Source: Planctomycetota bacterium
GTDB lineage: Bacteria; Planctomycetota; Phycisphaerae; UBA1845; CAIVHJ01
Direction: 5' to 3'
NCBI GenBank assembly: GCA_022573485.1
Contig: JACZTW010000090.1
Location: 1 to 12,096 of the forward strand
Length of the DNA stretch: 12,096 nucleotides
Shown here: piece by piece, positions 6,141 to 11,699 of the stretch
Position numbering within the stretch: position 1 is the stretch's first letter
Layout of the letters: every line of letters starts with the position of its first letter
Translations under genes and position numbers: made by a program
The notes under the pieces: generated by a model
Seen by the model: only the letters and a program-made list of their open reading frames with translations
Told to the model about the DNA's origin: nothing
The model's database searches: none

Positions 6141-7774
6141 CGCAGTTGTGTCTCCGCCCAGGCAGCCAGGGCTTCGCGGTTGATCTTGGCATTGTGGCGT
6201 ACATCGACCGGCAGGGAAGCGCGGAACAGCACGTGCTGTATCTCGCGGATCGGCTTGCGCGGGCGCGCCCAGGAAATGAGATCGGCCTGTGCTGCTTTGG
6301 TCTCGCGTCGGGAAGGCATGTGCTCGCGAAATTCGATGACCATCACCGGCGTCTGGGCGTACCGCTGACCCACTCCAACGAGGGCAGATCGAGCAATGCT
6401 GGGGTGCAAGTTGAAGACGACTTCGCAGGGCTCGGTGAACATCGTGCCTCGCGTCGTGGTCACGCGCTGCGACTTTCGCCCGCAGAACCACAATCGGCCC
6501 TGCTCATCGAAATAGCCGAGGTCGCCCATGCGATGCCACACGCACCCGTGGTCCTCAATCTTGGCCAGCCGCGTCGCGCGGGGCAGTTCACAATATGTAC
6601 GCGTCACGACCTCACCGCAGACCACGATCTCGCCGCGCTGACCGTCCGGCACAACAAGATCATCCGACCACTCGGAGATCGGATCATCGGAAATCCGAAT
6701 GATCTTCACCGAGCGCCCGGGCAGCGGTCGCCCGACGCACGTGCCGGCGCCGGCCTTCATTGGCTCCAGACAATCCCGCAAAACCTCCTCGCCGCTGATC
6801 GAAGCCACCGGGAGCGCTTCGGTCGCCCCGTATGGCGTGTGTACGTCCGACTCGGGACCGAGGAATTGCTTCACGCGCTCGACCAGTTGCCAGCGCACCG
6901 GCGCGCCCGCAATCAGCACACGGCGCAGCGTCGGCAGCGTCACATCATGCTCGATGCAATAGTCGCTCACTCGAAGCCACAACGCCGGCGAGCCGAAGGC
7001 GCTGGTCGCTCCATTTGCATGGACCGCCTCGACGAGCTTTTGCGGATCCACTCGCCCGGGCCGGGAGAAATCCATATCCGGAAAGACGCAGGTCGTGCCC
7101 ATCGCCGGCGAGAACAATGCAAACAACGGAAAGGTCGCCAGCTCGACTTCGCCGGGCTCGATTCCATACTGAGTTTGAATCGATCGAACCTGTGCATCAA
7201 ACATGCCGTGAGCATACAGCACGCCCTTGGCTGGGCCGGTGCTGCCGGACGTAAACAGGATTGCAGCTTCGTCATCCGGCCCAAACGTCGCCATCTCGAA
7301 GCGGTCTGACGATCGATCGTGCAGACGCTCGAGCGAGTGCCCGCCCCACAGCCAGCGCCGCCCGGCTGTGACCACGTGAGTCACCGATTTGAAAGCCCTT
7401 GGCCGGAGAAGTCGGAGGGCGGTCGCCCGGGGAACGCCGATCATGGCCTCGGGACGCACCTGCCGGATGCAGCGCAGCATGTTGGCGACACCCATGCCCG
7501 AGTCGATCAGCACGGGCAGGGCGCCGATCTTGAGCAGGGCGAACACCACCGCCGCAAAATCGAGGCCGGGCTCGATCAAGACGAGAACGCGCATTCCCCG
7601 CACAATTCCGATCCCGAGGAATCCGTTGGCGTAGCGATTTGTACGCGCCTCCAGTTCAGCGAAGGTCGTTGTGACGCCGTCCGCCTGCGTGATCACGGCG
7701 GCACGGTCGGGGCTTTCGCGGGCCATACGCGAAAGGTGGCGGGCAATGTTGGCATTGTGGGCGGGCTTGGCCAT
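6137..7774 (-). CDS. oleC: OleC, ATP-dependent beta-lactone synthetase
   Basis: A 545-aa member of the acyl-adenylating (ANL) superfamily. OleC activates the beta-hydroxy acid with ATP and closes it to a beta-lactone. The adenylation motifs are present: the P-loop ILFTSGSTGPAKG (172-184), Tyr315-Gly-Ala-Thr-Glu (A5), GDLGYFDEQGRLWFCGRKSQ (417-436, A7/A8) and the C-terminal HNAKINREAL with Lys530 (A10). Ordinary acyl-CoA ligases share these motifs; the assignment to OleC comes from the immediate oleB-oleC-oleD order and a family-typical sequence. ATG 7774 shares one base with the oleB stop (TGATG), and the gene has no clear Shine-Dalgarno of its own, so translation is probably coupled. Its stop overlaps oleD by 4 bases. 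OleB, OleC and OleD are known to form a large cytoplasmic assembly in Xanthomonas. Confidence 0.95.
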   Translation of the reverse strand: MAKPAHNANIARHLSRMARESPDRAAVITQADGVTTTFAELEARTNRYANGFLGIGIVRGMRVLVLIEPGLDFAAVVFALLKIGALPVLIDSGMGVANMLRCIRQVRPEAMIGVPRATALRLLRPRAFKSVTHVVTAGRRWLWGGHSLERLHDRSSDRFEMATFGPDDEAAILFTSGSTGPAKGVLYAHGMFDAQVRSIQTQYGIEPGEVELATFPLFALFSPAMGTTCVFPDMDFSRPGRVDPQKLVEAVHANGATSAFGSPALWLRVSDYCIEHDVTLPTLRRVLIAGAPVRWQLVERVKQFLGPESDVHTPYGATEALPVASISGEEVLRDCLEPMKAGAGTCVGRPLPGRSVKIIRISDDPISEWSDDLVVPDGQRGEIVVCGEVVTRTYCELPRATRLAKIEDHGCVWHRMGDLGYFDEQGRLWFCGRKSQRVTTTRGTMFTEPCEVVFNLHPSIARSALVGVGQRYAQTPVMVIEFREHMPSRRETKAAQADLISWARPRKPIREIQHVLFRASLPVDVRHNAKINREALAAWAETQLR

Positions 7775-8658
7775 CAGGAAGTCTCGTCCAGGAATTTGCG
7801 TAGCGCGGGCAGAATAAGCTCATGAGCATCTTCGAGCACGTAATGACCCGCATCCTCGAAGCGGTGGACAGCCGCATCGGGAAAGTACTCGATCCAGCGA
7901 TCGAGAAACGTCTCGTTGAAGCAAAAATCCCGCATGCCCCAGAAAATGGTCATCGGCCGATCGCGGAATTGACCCAGCGAAGCCGAAATCTCATCCATCA
8001 GCCGATAGGTCGGCTGCATCGGGTGGGTCGGAATATCCCGCACAAAGCCGTGAACCGCCACGCGGCTGCGGTAGCTGTGGTACGGCAGCAAGTAACCCCG
8101 GCGCACCTCGCGGGTCATGCGCTCATGCTTGTGACACGCCAGCCGGATCGCGCCGCGGGCGAAGCCGTTGAAGGTGCGAACGGCGAGCGCGCCGACATAC
8201 GGGATCCGGCAGAAACGGATGCGCCGCGGCGCCGCGCCCCGGAACGCAGCCGTATTCAACACCACCAGCCGCCGGATTCGCTCGGGGTGCCGGGCGGCGA
8301 AGCCGAAGCCGATGGCCCCGCCCCAATCGTGGACCATCAGCGTGAACGCGTCGAGTTCGAGATGGTCGGCGAGTTTTTCGAAATTGTCGATGTGCTGCTT
8401 GAGCGTGTATGGATATATCTGCGGTTTCTCGGAGAGCCCGCAACCGATGTGATCCGGGGCGATCACGCGATAATCCCCAGCCAGCGCTTTAATCGCATTG
8501 CGAAAGTAAAACGACCACGTCGGATTGCCGTGCAGCATGACCACCGTCGGGCCCGTGCCCTCATCGACGTAGTGCATGCGCTGCCCGCCGATCGTCAGGT
8601 AGTGCGACTGAAAGGGATACAGACCTCGGATTGATTCCAGTGAATGTTTCATCGGCAC
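7774..8658 (-). CDS. oleB: OleB, beta-lactone decarboxylase (haloalkane dehalogenase-like alpha/beta hydrolase)
   Basis: A 294-aa alpha/beta hydrolase. OleB splits the beta-lactone from OleC into a cis-olefin and CO2. Features are the oxyanion region LHGNPTWSFYFRN (42-54), the nucleophile elbow VHDWGGAIGF with Asp111 rather than Ser, a likely acid Asp244 in FWGMRDFCF and the catalytic base His272 in DAGHYVLED. An Asp nucleophile with HGNPTWS is the haloalkane dehalogenase signature, and beside oleC and oleD it points to OleB rather than a dehalogenase. The start is GTG 8658 or ATG 8652; neither has a Shine-Dalgarno. A promoter-like sequence ends at 8665, so the message may be leaderless or nearly so. 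The stop shares a base with the oleC start. Confidence 0.94.
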   Translation of the reverse strand: MPMKHSLESIRGLYPFQSHYLTIGGQRMHYVDEGTGPTVVMLHGNPTWSFYFRNAIKALAGDYRVIAPDHIGCGLSEKPQIYPYTLKQHIDNFEKLADHLELDAFTLMVHDWGGAIGFGFAARHPERIRRLVVLNTAAFRGAAPRRIRFCRIPYVGALAVRTFNGFARGAIRLACHKHERMTREVRRGYLLPYHSYRSRVAVHGFVRDIPTHPMQPTYRLMDEISASLGQFRDRPMTIFWGMRDFCFNETFLDRWIEYFPDAAVHRFEDAGHYVLEDAHELILPALRKFLDETS

Positions 8659-8664
8659 GGCGAG

Positions 8665-8694
8665 ATTCTAATGCACGCGCGGCCGATTGGACAA
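8665..8694 (-). promoter_or_regulatory. Candidate promoter directly upstream of oleB
   Basis: Minus-strand TTGTCC (8694-8689) and TAGAAT (8670-8665) are 18 bases apart, matching 4/6 and 5/6 of the sigma-70 consensus. The expected start of transcription, about 7 bases after the -10 box, falls at the GTG at 8658 or just before the ATG at 8652. It would drive oleBCD independently of oleA. Confidence 0.5.
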
Positions 8695-8742
8695 ATGAGG
8701 AACATTTCGCATGAAGCAAGCTCATCTGAGCCGCTGTTGGAT

Positions 8743-8814
8743 TGTAGCGGCCAGCGTCCCTGCCGCCGGTCTTCCCAACAGGCCCAACGGCCGACACCGA
8801 GGTCGGCCGCTACA
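8743..8814. repeat. REP-like element with two hairpins
   Basis: Perfect 10-bp ends, TGTAGCGGCC (8743-8752) and GGCCGCTACA (8805-8814), enclose a GC-rich segment. Within it CGGCCGAC (8788-8795) pairs with GTCGGCCG (8802-8809), and GCGGC (8747-8751) with GCCGC (8762-8766). This two-hairpin layout resembles dispersed REP/BIME palindromes that occur in many copies in some genomes and are moved by RAYT transposases; no RAYT gene is in the window. One arm contains the stop codon of the AhpD-like gene. It could also stabilise the upstream mRNA 3' end or attenuate readthrough to oleB. Confidence 0.7.
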
Positions 8815-9361
8815 GGGGCGGCGGCATCTCCGGTTCGAGGTCCACGCCGAGCCCATCGGCGATTCGGTTGATGTAGTTGAAATAGGCTGCGACCTGCACA
8901 ATGTCGTGAATGGCCAGCTCGCTCAGGCCGTGTTGCCGCAGGGCATCGAGATCCGACGGCTTCATTTCGCCCGGCGTGCGGGTCAATTTGACCACAAAAT
9001 CGAGCACGGCCCGCGTGGCTTCATCCAGCTCGGCGGTGCGGTAATCGGTCTTGATCGCCTCGACCAACGCATCATCGTTGACCTCCGACCGGAGGTTATC
9101 CGCGTGGGCCAGCGTTCAGTAATGGCACTCGTTGACCTTCGACACCACCGTAGCGATCATCTCGCGCAGCGCCCGTGACACAGGCGATTCAGCCTGCGTG
9201 GTCTGCATGTAAAGCCCCATGCTCGCCCGCAACGTCGGCGGATTGAGGCTCTGCACCTTGAGAATGTTGAACACCCGCCCCGCCCGCTTCTTCGCATCCG
9301 CGTAAATCTTCTCCAGCAGCCCCGTAGCCTGCTGGGCGTCAACTTGTTCAATCCAAGCCAT
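8810..9361 (-). CDS. AhpD-like peroxidase-related selenoprotein (Cys-x-x-Sec), in-frame TGA read as selenocysteine
   Basis: One 183-aa product if TGA 9118-9116 is read as selenocysteine. The N-terminal half starts MAWIEQVDAQ and includes RAGRVFNILKVQSLNPPTLR; the C-terminal half includes AVLDFVVKLTR and AYFNYINRIADGLGV. Both belong to the carboxymuconolactone-decarboxylase/AhpD family (peroxidase-related enzymes), whose redox centre is Asn-x-Cys-x-x-Cys-x-x-x-His. Here the centre reads Asn77-Glu-Cys79-His-Tyr-TGA82-Thr-Leu-Ala-His86, so TGA replaces exactly the second cysteine. Both halves are in the same frame with no indel, and a SECIS-like hairpin follows. Cys/Sec AhpD-like proteins have been reported in selenoproteome surveys. 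The start has AAGGAG (9372-9367) five bases upstream. The tail Met-Pro-Pro-Pro-Leu and stop TAG run into a REP-like element. The likely role is thiol-dependent peroxide or hydroperoxide reduction. The alternative is a pseudogene or sequencing error. Confidence 0.85.
9066..9118 (-). promoter_or_regulatory. Putative bacterial SECIS element in the AhpD-like mRNA
   Basis: Downstream of the TGA (9118-9116) the mRNA folds as ACCUCC (9096-9091), loop GGUC (9090-9087), GGAGGU (9086-9081). The loop begins 25 bases after the TGA and has G in its first two positions. This fits the general description of bacterial SECIS hairpins, and the loop resembles the GGUC core of the E. coli fdhF element. A possible lower stem pairs AACGC (9116-9112, starting in the TGA) with GCGUU (9070-9066). 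SelB recognition is inferred, not shown. Confidence 0.65.
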
Positions 9362-9366
9362 CTTGA

Positions 9367-9372
9367 CTCCTT
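9367..9372 (-). promoter_or_regulatory. Ribosome binding site of the AhpD-like selenoprotein
   Basis: AAGGAG on the minus strand, five bases before ATG 9361, lies between the left inverted repeat of the neighbouring unit and the gene. Confidence 0.75.
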
Positions 9373-9375
9373 GAG

Positions 9376-9407
9376 GATTTCGGATTCTGGATTTCGGATT
9401 GCGGATT
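9376..9407 (+). repeat. Left arm of a perfect 32-bp inverted repeat, built of 7-bp units
   Basis: The arm consists of heptads GATTTCG, GATTCTG, GATTTCG, GATTGCG and a final GATT. It is the exact reverse complement of 9769-9800. Confidence 0.95.
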
Positions 9408-9409
9408 CT

Positions 9410-9763
9410 TCAGAGCGACTTTCGAGCGGTCTTGATCGAGGCAACCGTCACGGCCACAATCTGGTTTGCCTCGTCAAGTATCTCCTGCAGTCGAGTCTCG
9501 GGCAACAATTCAGAATCAGCAACCAATTCGAGCCAGTATACGCATTCGTCAGCCTCTTCCTCAACGATGCCCATCTTCGAAAGGAACTCTGCCGTGGAAC
9601 GTGCGCGACAAGCGGCGCGGTAATTCGCTCCCACCGATGTCGCCGACCGCAACAATTGTCGCGAGATCACATCTGCCGATCGACCTTTGGGCAACGCTTC
9701 AACCAGCTTGATCGCTCGCAGGGCAAACTGTCGGGTTCGCAGCTTGAAGTCGTCTTTGTTCAT
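9410..9763 (-). CDS. Four-helix-bundle protein (23S rRNA intervening-sequence / S23 family)
   Basis: A 117-aa, mostly helical protein starting MNKDDFKLRTRQFALRAIKL. It carries the family core ISRQLLRSATSVGANYRAAC (33-52), then TAEFLSKMGIVEEEADECVY (57-76) and WLELVADSELLP. These proteins form homopentamers in known structures, and the related Avd protein is an accessory of diversity-generating retroelements; the function of stand-alone copies is not known. The start is placed at ATG 9763. The frame continues to 9811, but that extension (SDSGFRIADFR) is only the inverted repeat translated and should not be counted as protein. No reverse transcriptase or variable repeat is nearby, so a retroelement role is not supported here. 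Confidence 0.9.
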   Translation of the reverse strand: MNKDDFKLRTRQFALRAIKLVEALPKGRSADVISRQLLRSATSVGANYRAACRARSTAEFLSKMGIVEEEADECVYWLELVADSELLPETRLQEILDEANQIVAVTVASIKTARKSL

Positions 9764-9768
9764 CCGGA

Positions 9769-9800
9769 AATCCGCAATCCGAAATCCAGAATCCGAAATC
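9769..9800 (-). repeat. Right arm of the perfect 32-bp inverted repeat
   Basis: Read on the minus strand it shows the same heptads (GATTTCG, GATTCTG, GATTTCG, GATTGCG, GATT) as 9376-9407 with no mismatch. It touches the oleA stop codon on one side and lies 5 bases before the four-helix-bundle ATG on the other. Confidence 0.95.
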
Positions 9801-10847
9801 TCACCATTCAACTCCCAGCATCATGCAGCTCAGCCCGCTGCCGATGCCAAGCATGGCGATGTGCTCGCCGCTGCGCGGGGGACGCGCTTCGATGCCCATA
9901 GCCATCGTGAGCGGCACGGACACCGAGCCGACGTTGCCTAGAAAATCGAGCGTCGCAAAATCGCCGGCAGGATCACGCTGCAGCGTTTCATATAGACGAT
10001 CACGGTGGGCGATGCCGACCTGGTGCGTATAGCAGCGGTCGATGTCGCCGCTCGACCAGCCTAGCGCGCCCTGGAACTCCCCCCAAGTCTCGCCGGCGAG
10101 CGCGCACCCGGCGTTGAGCAGGGATTCTGAGTCGGTGACCATTGACATGGCGGCATTTTCGCCAAAACCAGTGTCGGCGCTGCCTTGGCACAACTCGTGA
10201 TGCTGCGTCGCCGCCCGCACCACCCCGCCGAGAAAGCGCGGACCGCCATTCGAGACGGACTCGTGGGTCAGCACCAGCGCGACCGCGCCCGAGCCGATGG
10301 TCAGCGAGGCCAGCGCCAGGTTGAGCTTCTTTTTCGTCAGTTTTGGATCGCTCAGCAACTGGTCGAGCGTGGTTTCCACTAGTTGTCGACTGCTTTCACC
10401 TGCGACGATCAGGCCGCGCTTGATTTGGCCCAGCTCGATCATGTTGGCCACGGTAACCATGCCGTTGAGAAAGCCGAGGCAGGCGTTCGAAATGTCACAG
10501 AAGCCGGCCCGATGCGACAGACCCAGATTGCGATGCACGACCGAGGCAGTGGCGGGTTCGAGGAAGTCGCGCGAAACCGAGGTGTGGACCAAATAGTCGA
10601 TGTCCGCCGGCGCGACGCCGGCGCGCTCAAGGGCCAGCCGTCCTGCCCGCGTGCTGCCGTCGCTGGGCAGTGCGCCAGGCTCCCAGAACCGCCGCTCGCG
10701 AATCCCGGTCATCAGTTCCAGCCGCCCTTCGTGAAGCCGAAACCGCTCATAAACCGGCGCCAGTCGCCGCTCCAACTCGGCCGAGGTCACCACTTCTTCC
10801 GGCAGCACACAGCCGTAGGATGCCAAACAATTTCGCTCGAATCTCAT
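9801..10847 (-). CDS. oleA: OleA, acyl-CoA condensing thiolase/KAS III-like enzyme
   Basis: A 348-aa thiolase-superfamily protein. OleA joins two long-chain acyl-CoAs head to head by a non-decarboxylative Claisen condensation, giving a 2-alkyl-3-keto acid. Expected residues are visible: Glu97 in TSVSRDFLEPATASVV (89-104), the nucleophile Cys123 in DISNACLGFLNGM (118-130), His275 in CYTHQVGIAH and Asn305 in LGNVGSVSVP, with the C-terminal LGIGSGLSCMMLGVEW. The Cys-Glu combination and the LEPATAS motif separate OleA from FabH. ATG 10847 is chosen: it gives a family-like N-terminus and length, while the extension to ATG 10892 would run into the promoter. The stop TGA (9803-9801) touches the inverted repeat of the neighbouring unit. 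OleA is the first enzyme of the pathway completed by oleB, oleC and oleD downstream on the same strand. Confidence 0.95.
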   Translation of the reverse strand: MRFERNCLASYGCVLPEEVVTSAELERRLAPVYERFRLHEGRLELMTGIRERRFWEPGALPSDGSTRAGRLALERAGVAPADIDYLVHTSVSRDFLEPATASVVHRNLGLSHRAGFCDISNACLGFLNGMVTVANMIELGQIKRGLIVAGESSRQLVETTLDQLLSDPKLTKKKLNLALASLTIGSGAVALVLTHESVSNGGPRFLGGVVRAATQHHELCQGSADTGFGENAAMSMVTDSESLLNAGCALAGETWGEFQGALGWSSGDIDRCYTHQVGIAHRDRLYETLQRDPAGDFATLDFLGNVGSVSVPLTMAMGIEARPPRSGEHIAMLGIGSGLSCMMLGVEW

Positions 10848-10891
10848 GTCCCGTCCCGCACTACATAGGGTGGCTCCAGACCCAGTACACA

Positions 10892-10920
10892 TTTGTACCG
10901 CGTGGCCCGGGTTGTTTCAA
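10892..10920 (-). promoter_or_regulatory. Candidate oleA promoter
   Basis: Minus-strand TTGAAA (10920-10915, 5/6 consensus) and TACAAA (10897-10892, 4/6) are spaced by exactly 17 bases. Transcription would start near 10885, giving a leader of roughly 38 bases before ATG 10847. Confidence 0.5.
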
Positions 10921-11085
10921 CCTGGGGGATGCGAATCCTCGTCATCCGCTACGATTTGATCCGCCAGGCGCCATTCCAGTCCAACTCCAGAAACACGCCA
11001 TCGAGCTTCTCGCAGTCTCGATCATGGATTCAGAAGCTGGCCGTTGAGCTGCCGCGCCCCTCCGTCGCAAGAAACGCCCGCCCGG

Positions 11086-11123
11086 CGCAAAGAAATAGGC
11101 CACCCGCCGAAAGCGGATGGCCT
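11086..11123 (-). terminator. Intrinsic terminator, possibly bidirectional, between the small membrane protein gene and oleA
   Basis: AGGCCA (11097-11102) and CCGC (11104-11107) pair with GCGG (11113-11116) and TGGCCT (11118-11123) around loop CGAAA, with one C/A mismatch. On the minus strand the stem is followed by a T-rich run (ATTTCTTT), as expected for a terminator of transcripts coming from 11219. On the plus strand only TTTG follows. It would isolate oleA from the upstream genes. Confidence 0.75.
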
Positions 11124-11218
11124 TTGTAATGTTCATGAGCTGCAACAAATTGAGGCTCGTAGCATGCACGCATCGAAGTTAGGGCATTGTGTTGGGGGTC
11201 GCGCGAGGTCGTTGTTCG

Positions 11219-11644
11219 TCAACCGCCGCCGCGCGGCACGCCCTTGAACGAAGGCGTACCCTGGACTTTTTGCGATTCCTCTTGTTCCTCTTCCTCCTCA
11301 CCTTGGGCCGACTTCCTGGTACGTTTCTTGGGGGTTCTTCGTTTCTTCTTCTTCTTGGAAATCTGGTCGTCGGAATCGTCGGCGTCATCTTCGGACGTCG
11401 CCGCCGTCCCCGCCAGGCGGGATCCGGAGCCGCGCGCGGCATCCGAGCCGGTGCCACGCTCGACGGTACCCGATCCGGAATCGTCGAATTCATCCGACGA
11501 GTCGTCCATCGCCGTCGGAGGGCGCGTCGCAGGCGGGGAAGAGTCCCCCGAATCCCCGAAGGCAAATACGTAAACGAGAACTGCCGCTACGACCACAACT
11601 CCCCCGCCGATGAGCATCGTCTTGTTATTATTTGAACCTGCCAT
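11219..11644 (-). CDS. Small membrane-anchored protein with disordered acidic and basic tracts
   Basis: A 141-aa protein I do not recognise. Residues 10-29 (MLIGGGVVVVAAVLVYVFAF) form one membrane segment near the N-terminus. The rest looks disordered: a Ser/Asp/Gly-rich stretch (about 30-95) with many acidic residues, a very basic run KKKKKRRTPKKRTRK (about 96-110), a GEEEEEQEE run and a Gly-rich end. The alternating charge blocks suggest a flexible linker or a binding tail for nucleic acid, polysaccharide or a partner protein, without pointing to one. The start has AAGGAG (11657-11652) seven bases before the ATG. It follows the pseudopilin-like gene by 55 bases, so the two probably form one transcript ending at the terminator near 11100. 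Confidence 0.75.
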   Translation of the reverse strand: MAGSNNNKTMLIGGGVVVVAAVLVYVFAFGDSGDSSPPATRPPTAMDDSSDEFDDSGSGTVERGTGSDAARGSGSRLAGTAATSEDDADDSDDQISKKKKKRRTPKKRTRKSAQGEEEEEQEESQKVQGTPSFKGVPRGGG

Positions 11645-11699
11645 TGCCTTGCTCCTTCATAATTGAGCCGCCCCAGATCGAAAAGCTCCGCGAGGACGA

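Larger units (their letters stand above)
9376..9800. mobile_element. Compact 425-bp unit: four-helix-bundle gene between 32-bp inverted repeats
   Basis: The inverted repeats bracket a single ORF with only 2 bases between the left arm and its stop and 5 bases between the right arm and its start. The unit begins right after the oleA stop codon (9803-9801) and ends 14 bases before the AhpD-like start codon. Genes of this protein family were first found in intervening sequences of 23S rRNA, which are also bounded by pairing repeats. The unit therefore may be a free-standing relative that inserts into chromosomal DNA. There is no transposase and I see no target duplication, so mobility is inferred from architecture only. 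Confidence 0.45.
10848..11218. other. 371-base intergenic region upstream of oleA
   Basis: It contains the candidate oleA promoter at its proximal end and the hairpin terminator of the preceding gene at about 11097-11123. The stretch 10930-11090 shows no gene, repeat or RNA that I recognise, and the remaining 95 bases up to the stop codon at 11219 are likewise blank. Confidence 0.6.

Noticed and set aside
6141..6491. Upstream extension of oleD to 6491
   Set aside because: It lies inside oleC, is Arg/Pro/Ser-rich without SDR character, and ATG 6140 starts directly at the Rossmann motif with an ATGA overlap.
5268..7309. Long plus-strand open frames opposite oleD and oleC
   Set aside because: They are shadows of GC-rich coding frames; the minus-strand proteins have intact family motifs throughout.
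7822..8634. 270-codon plus-strand open frame opposite oleB
   Set aside because: Its translation has no family pattern, and oleB on the other strand is complete with its catalytic residues.
7774..8658. Calling the alpha/beta hydrolase a haloalkane dehalogenase
   Set aside because: The Asp nucleophile and HGNPTWS motif are shared with OleB, and the overlapping oleC and oleD genes make OleB the better reading.
8810..9361. Reading the AhpD-like region as two separate genes (9361-9116 and 9067-8810) or as a pseudogene
   Set aside because: Both parts are in one frame without any indel, the bases between them encode the family's continuing sequence, the only stop falls on the catalytic cysteine codon, and a SECIS-like hairpin follows. 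A pseudogene cannot be fully excluded without the sel genes.
9376..9800. CRISPR array or diversity-generating retroelement
   Set aside because: Only two inverted 32-bp arms are present with no direct repeat-spacer series, and there is no reverse transcriptase or template/variable repeat pair near the Avd-like protein.
9764..9811. Upstream extension of the four-helix-bundle protein to 9811
   Set aside because: The extra residues are the inverted repeat translated; the family sequence begins at ATG 9763.
10848..10892. Upstream extension of OleA to ATG 10892
   Set aside because: The start would coincide with the -10 box of the candidate promoter, and the extra 15 residues do not resemble OleA N-termini.
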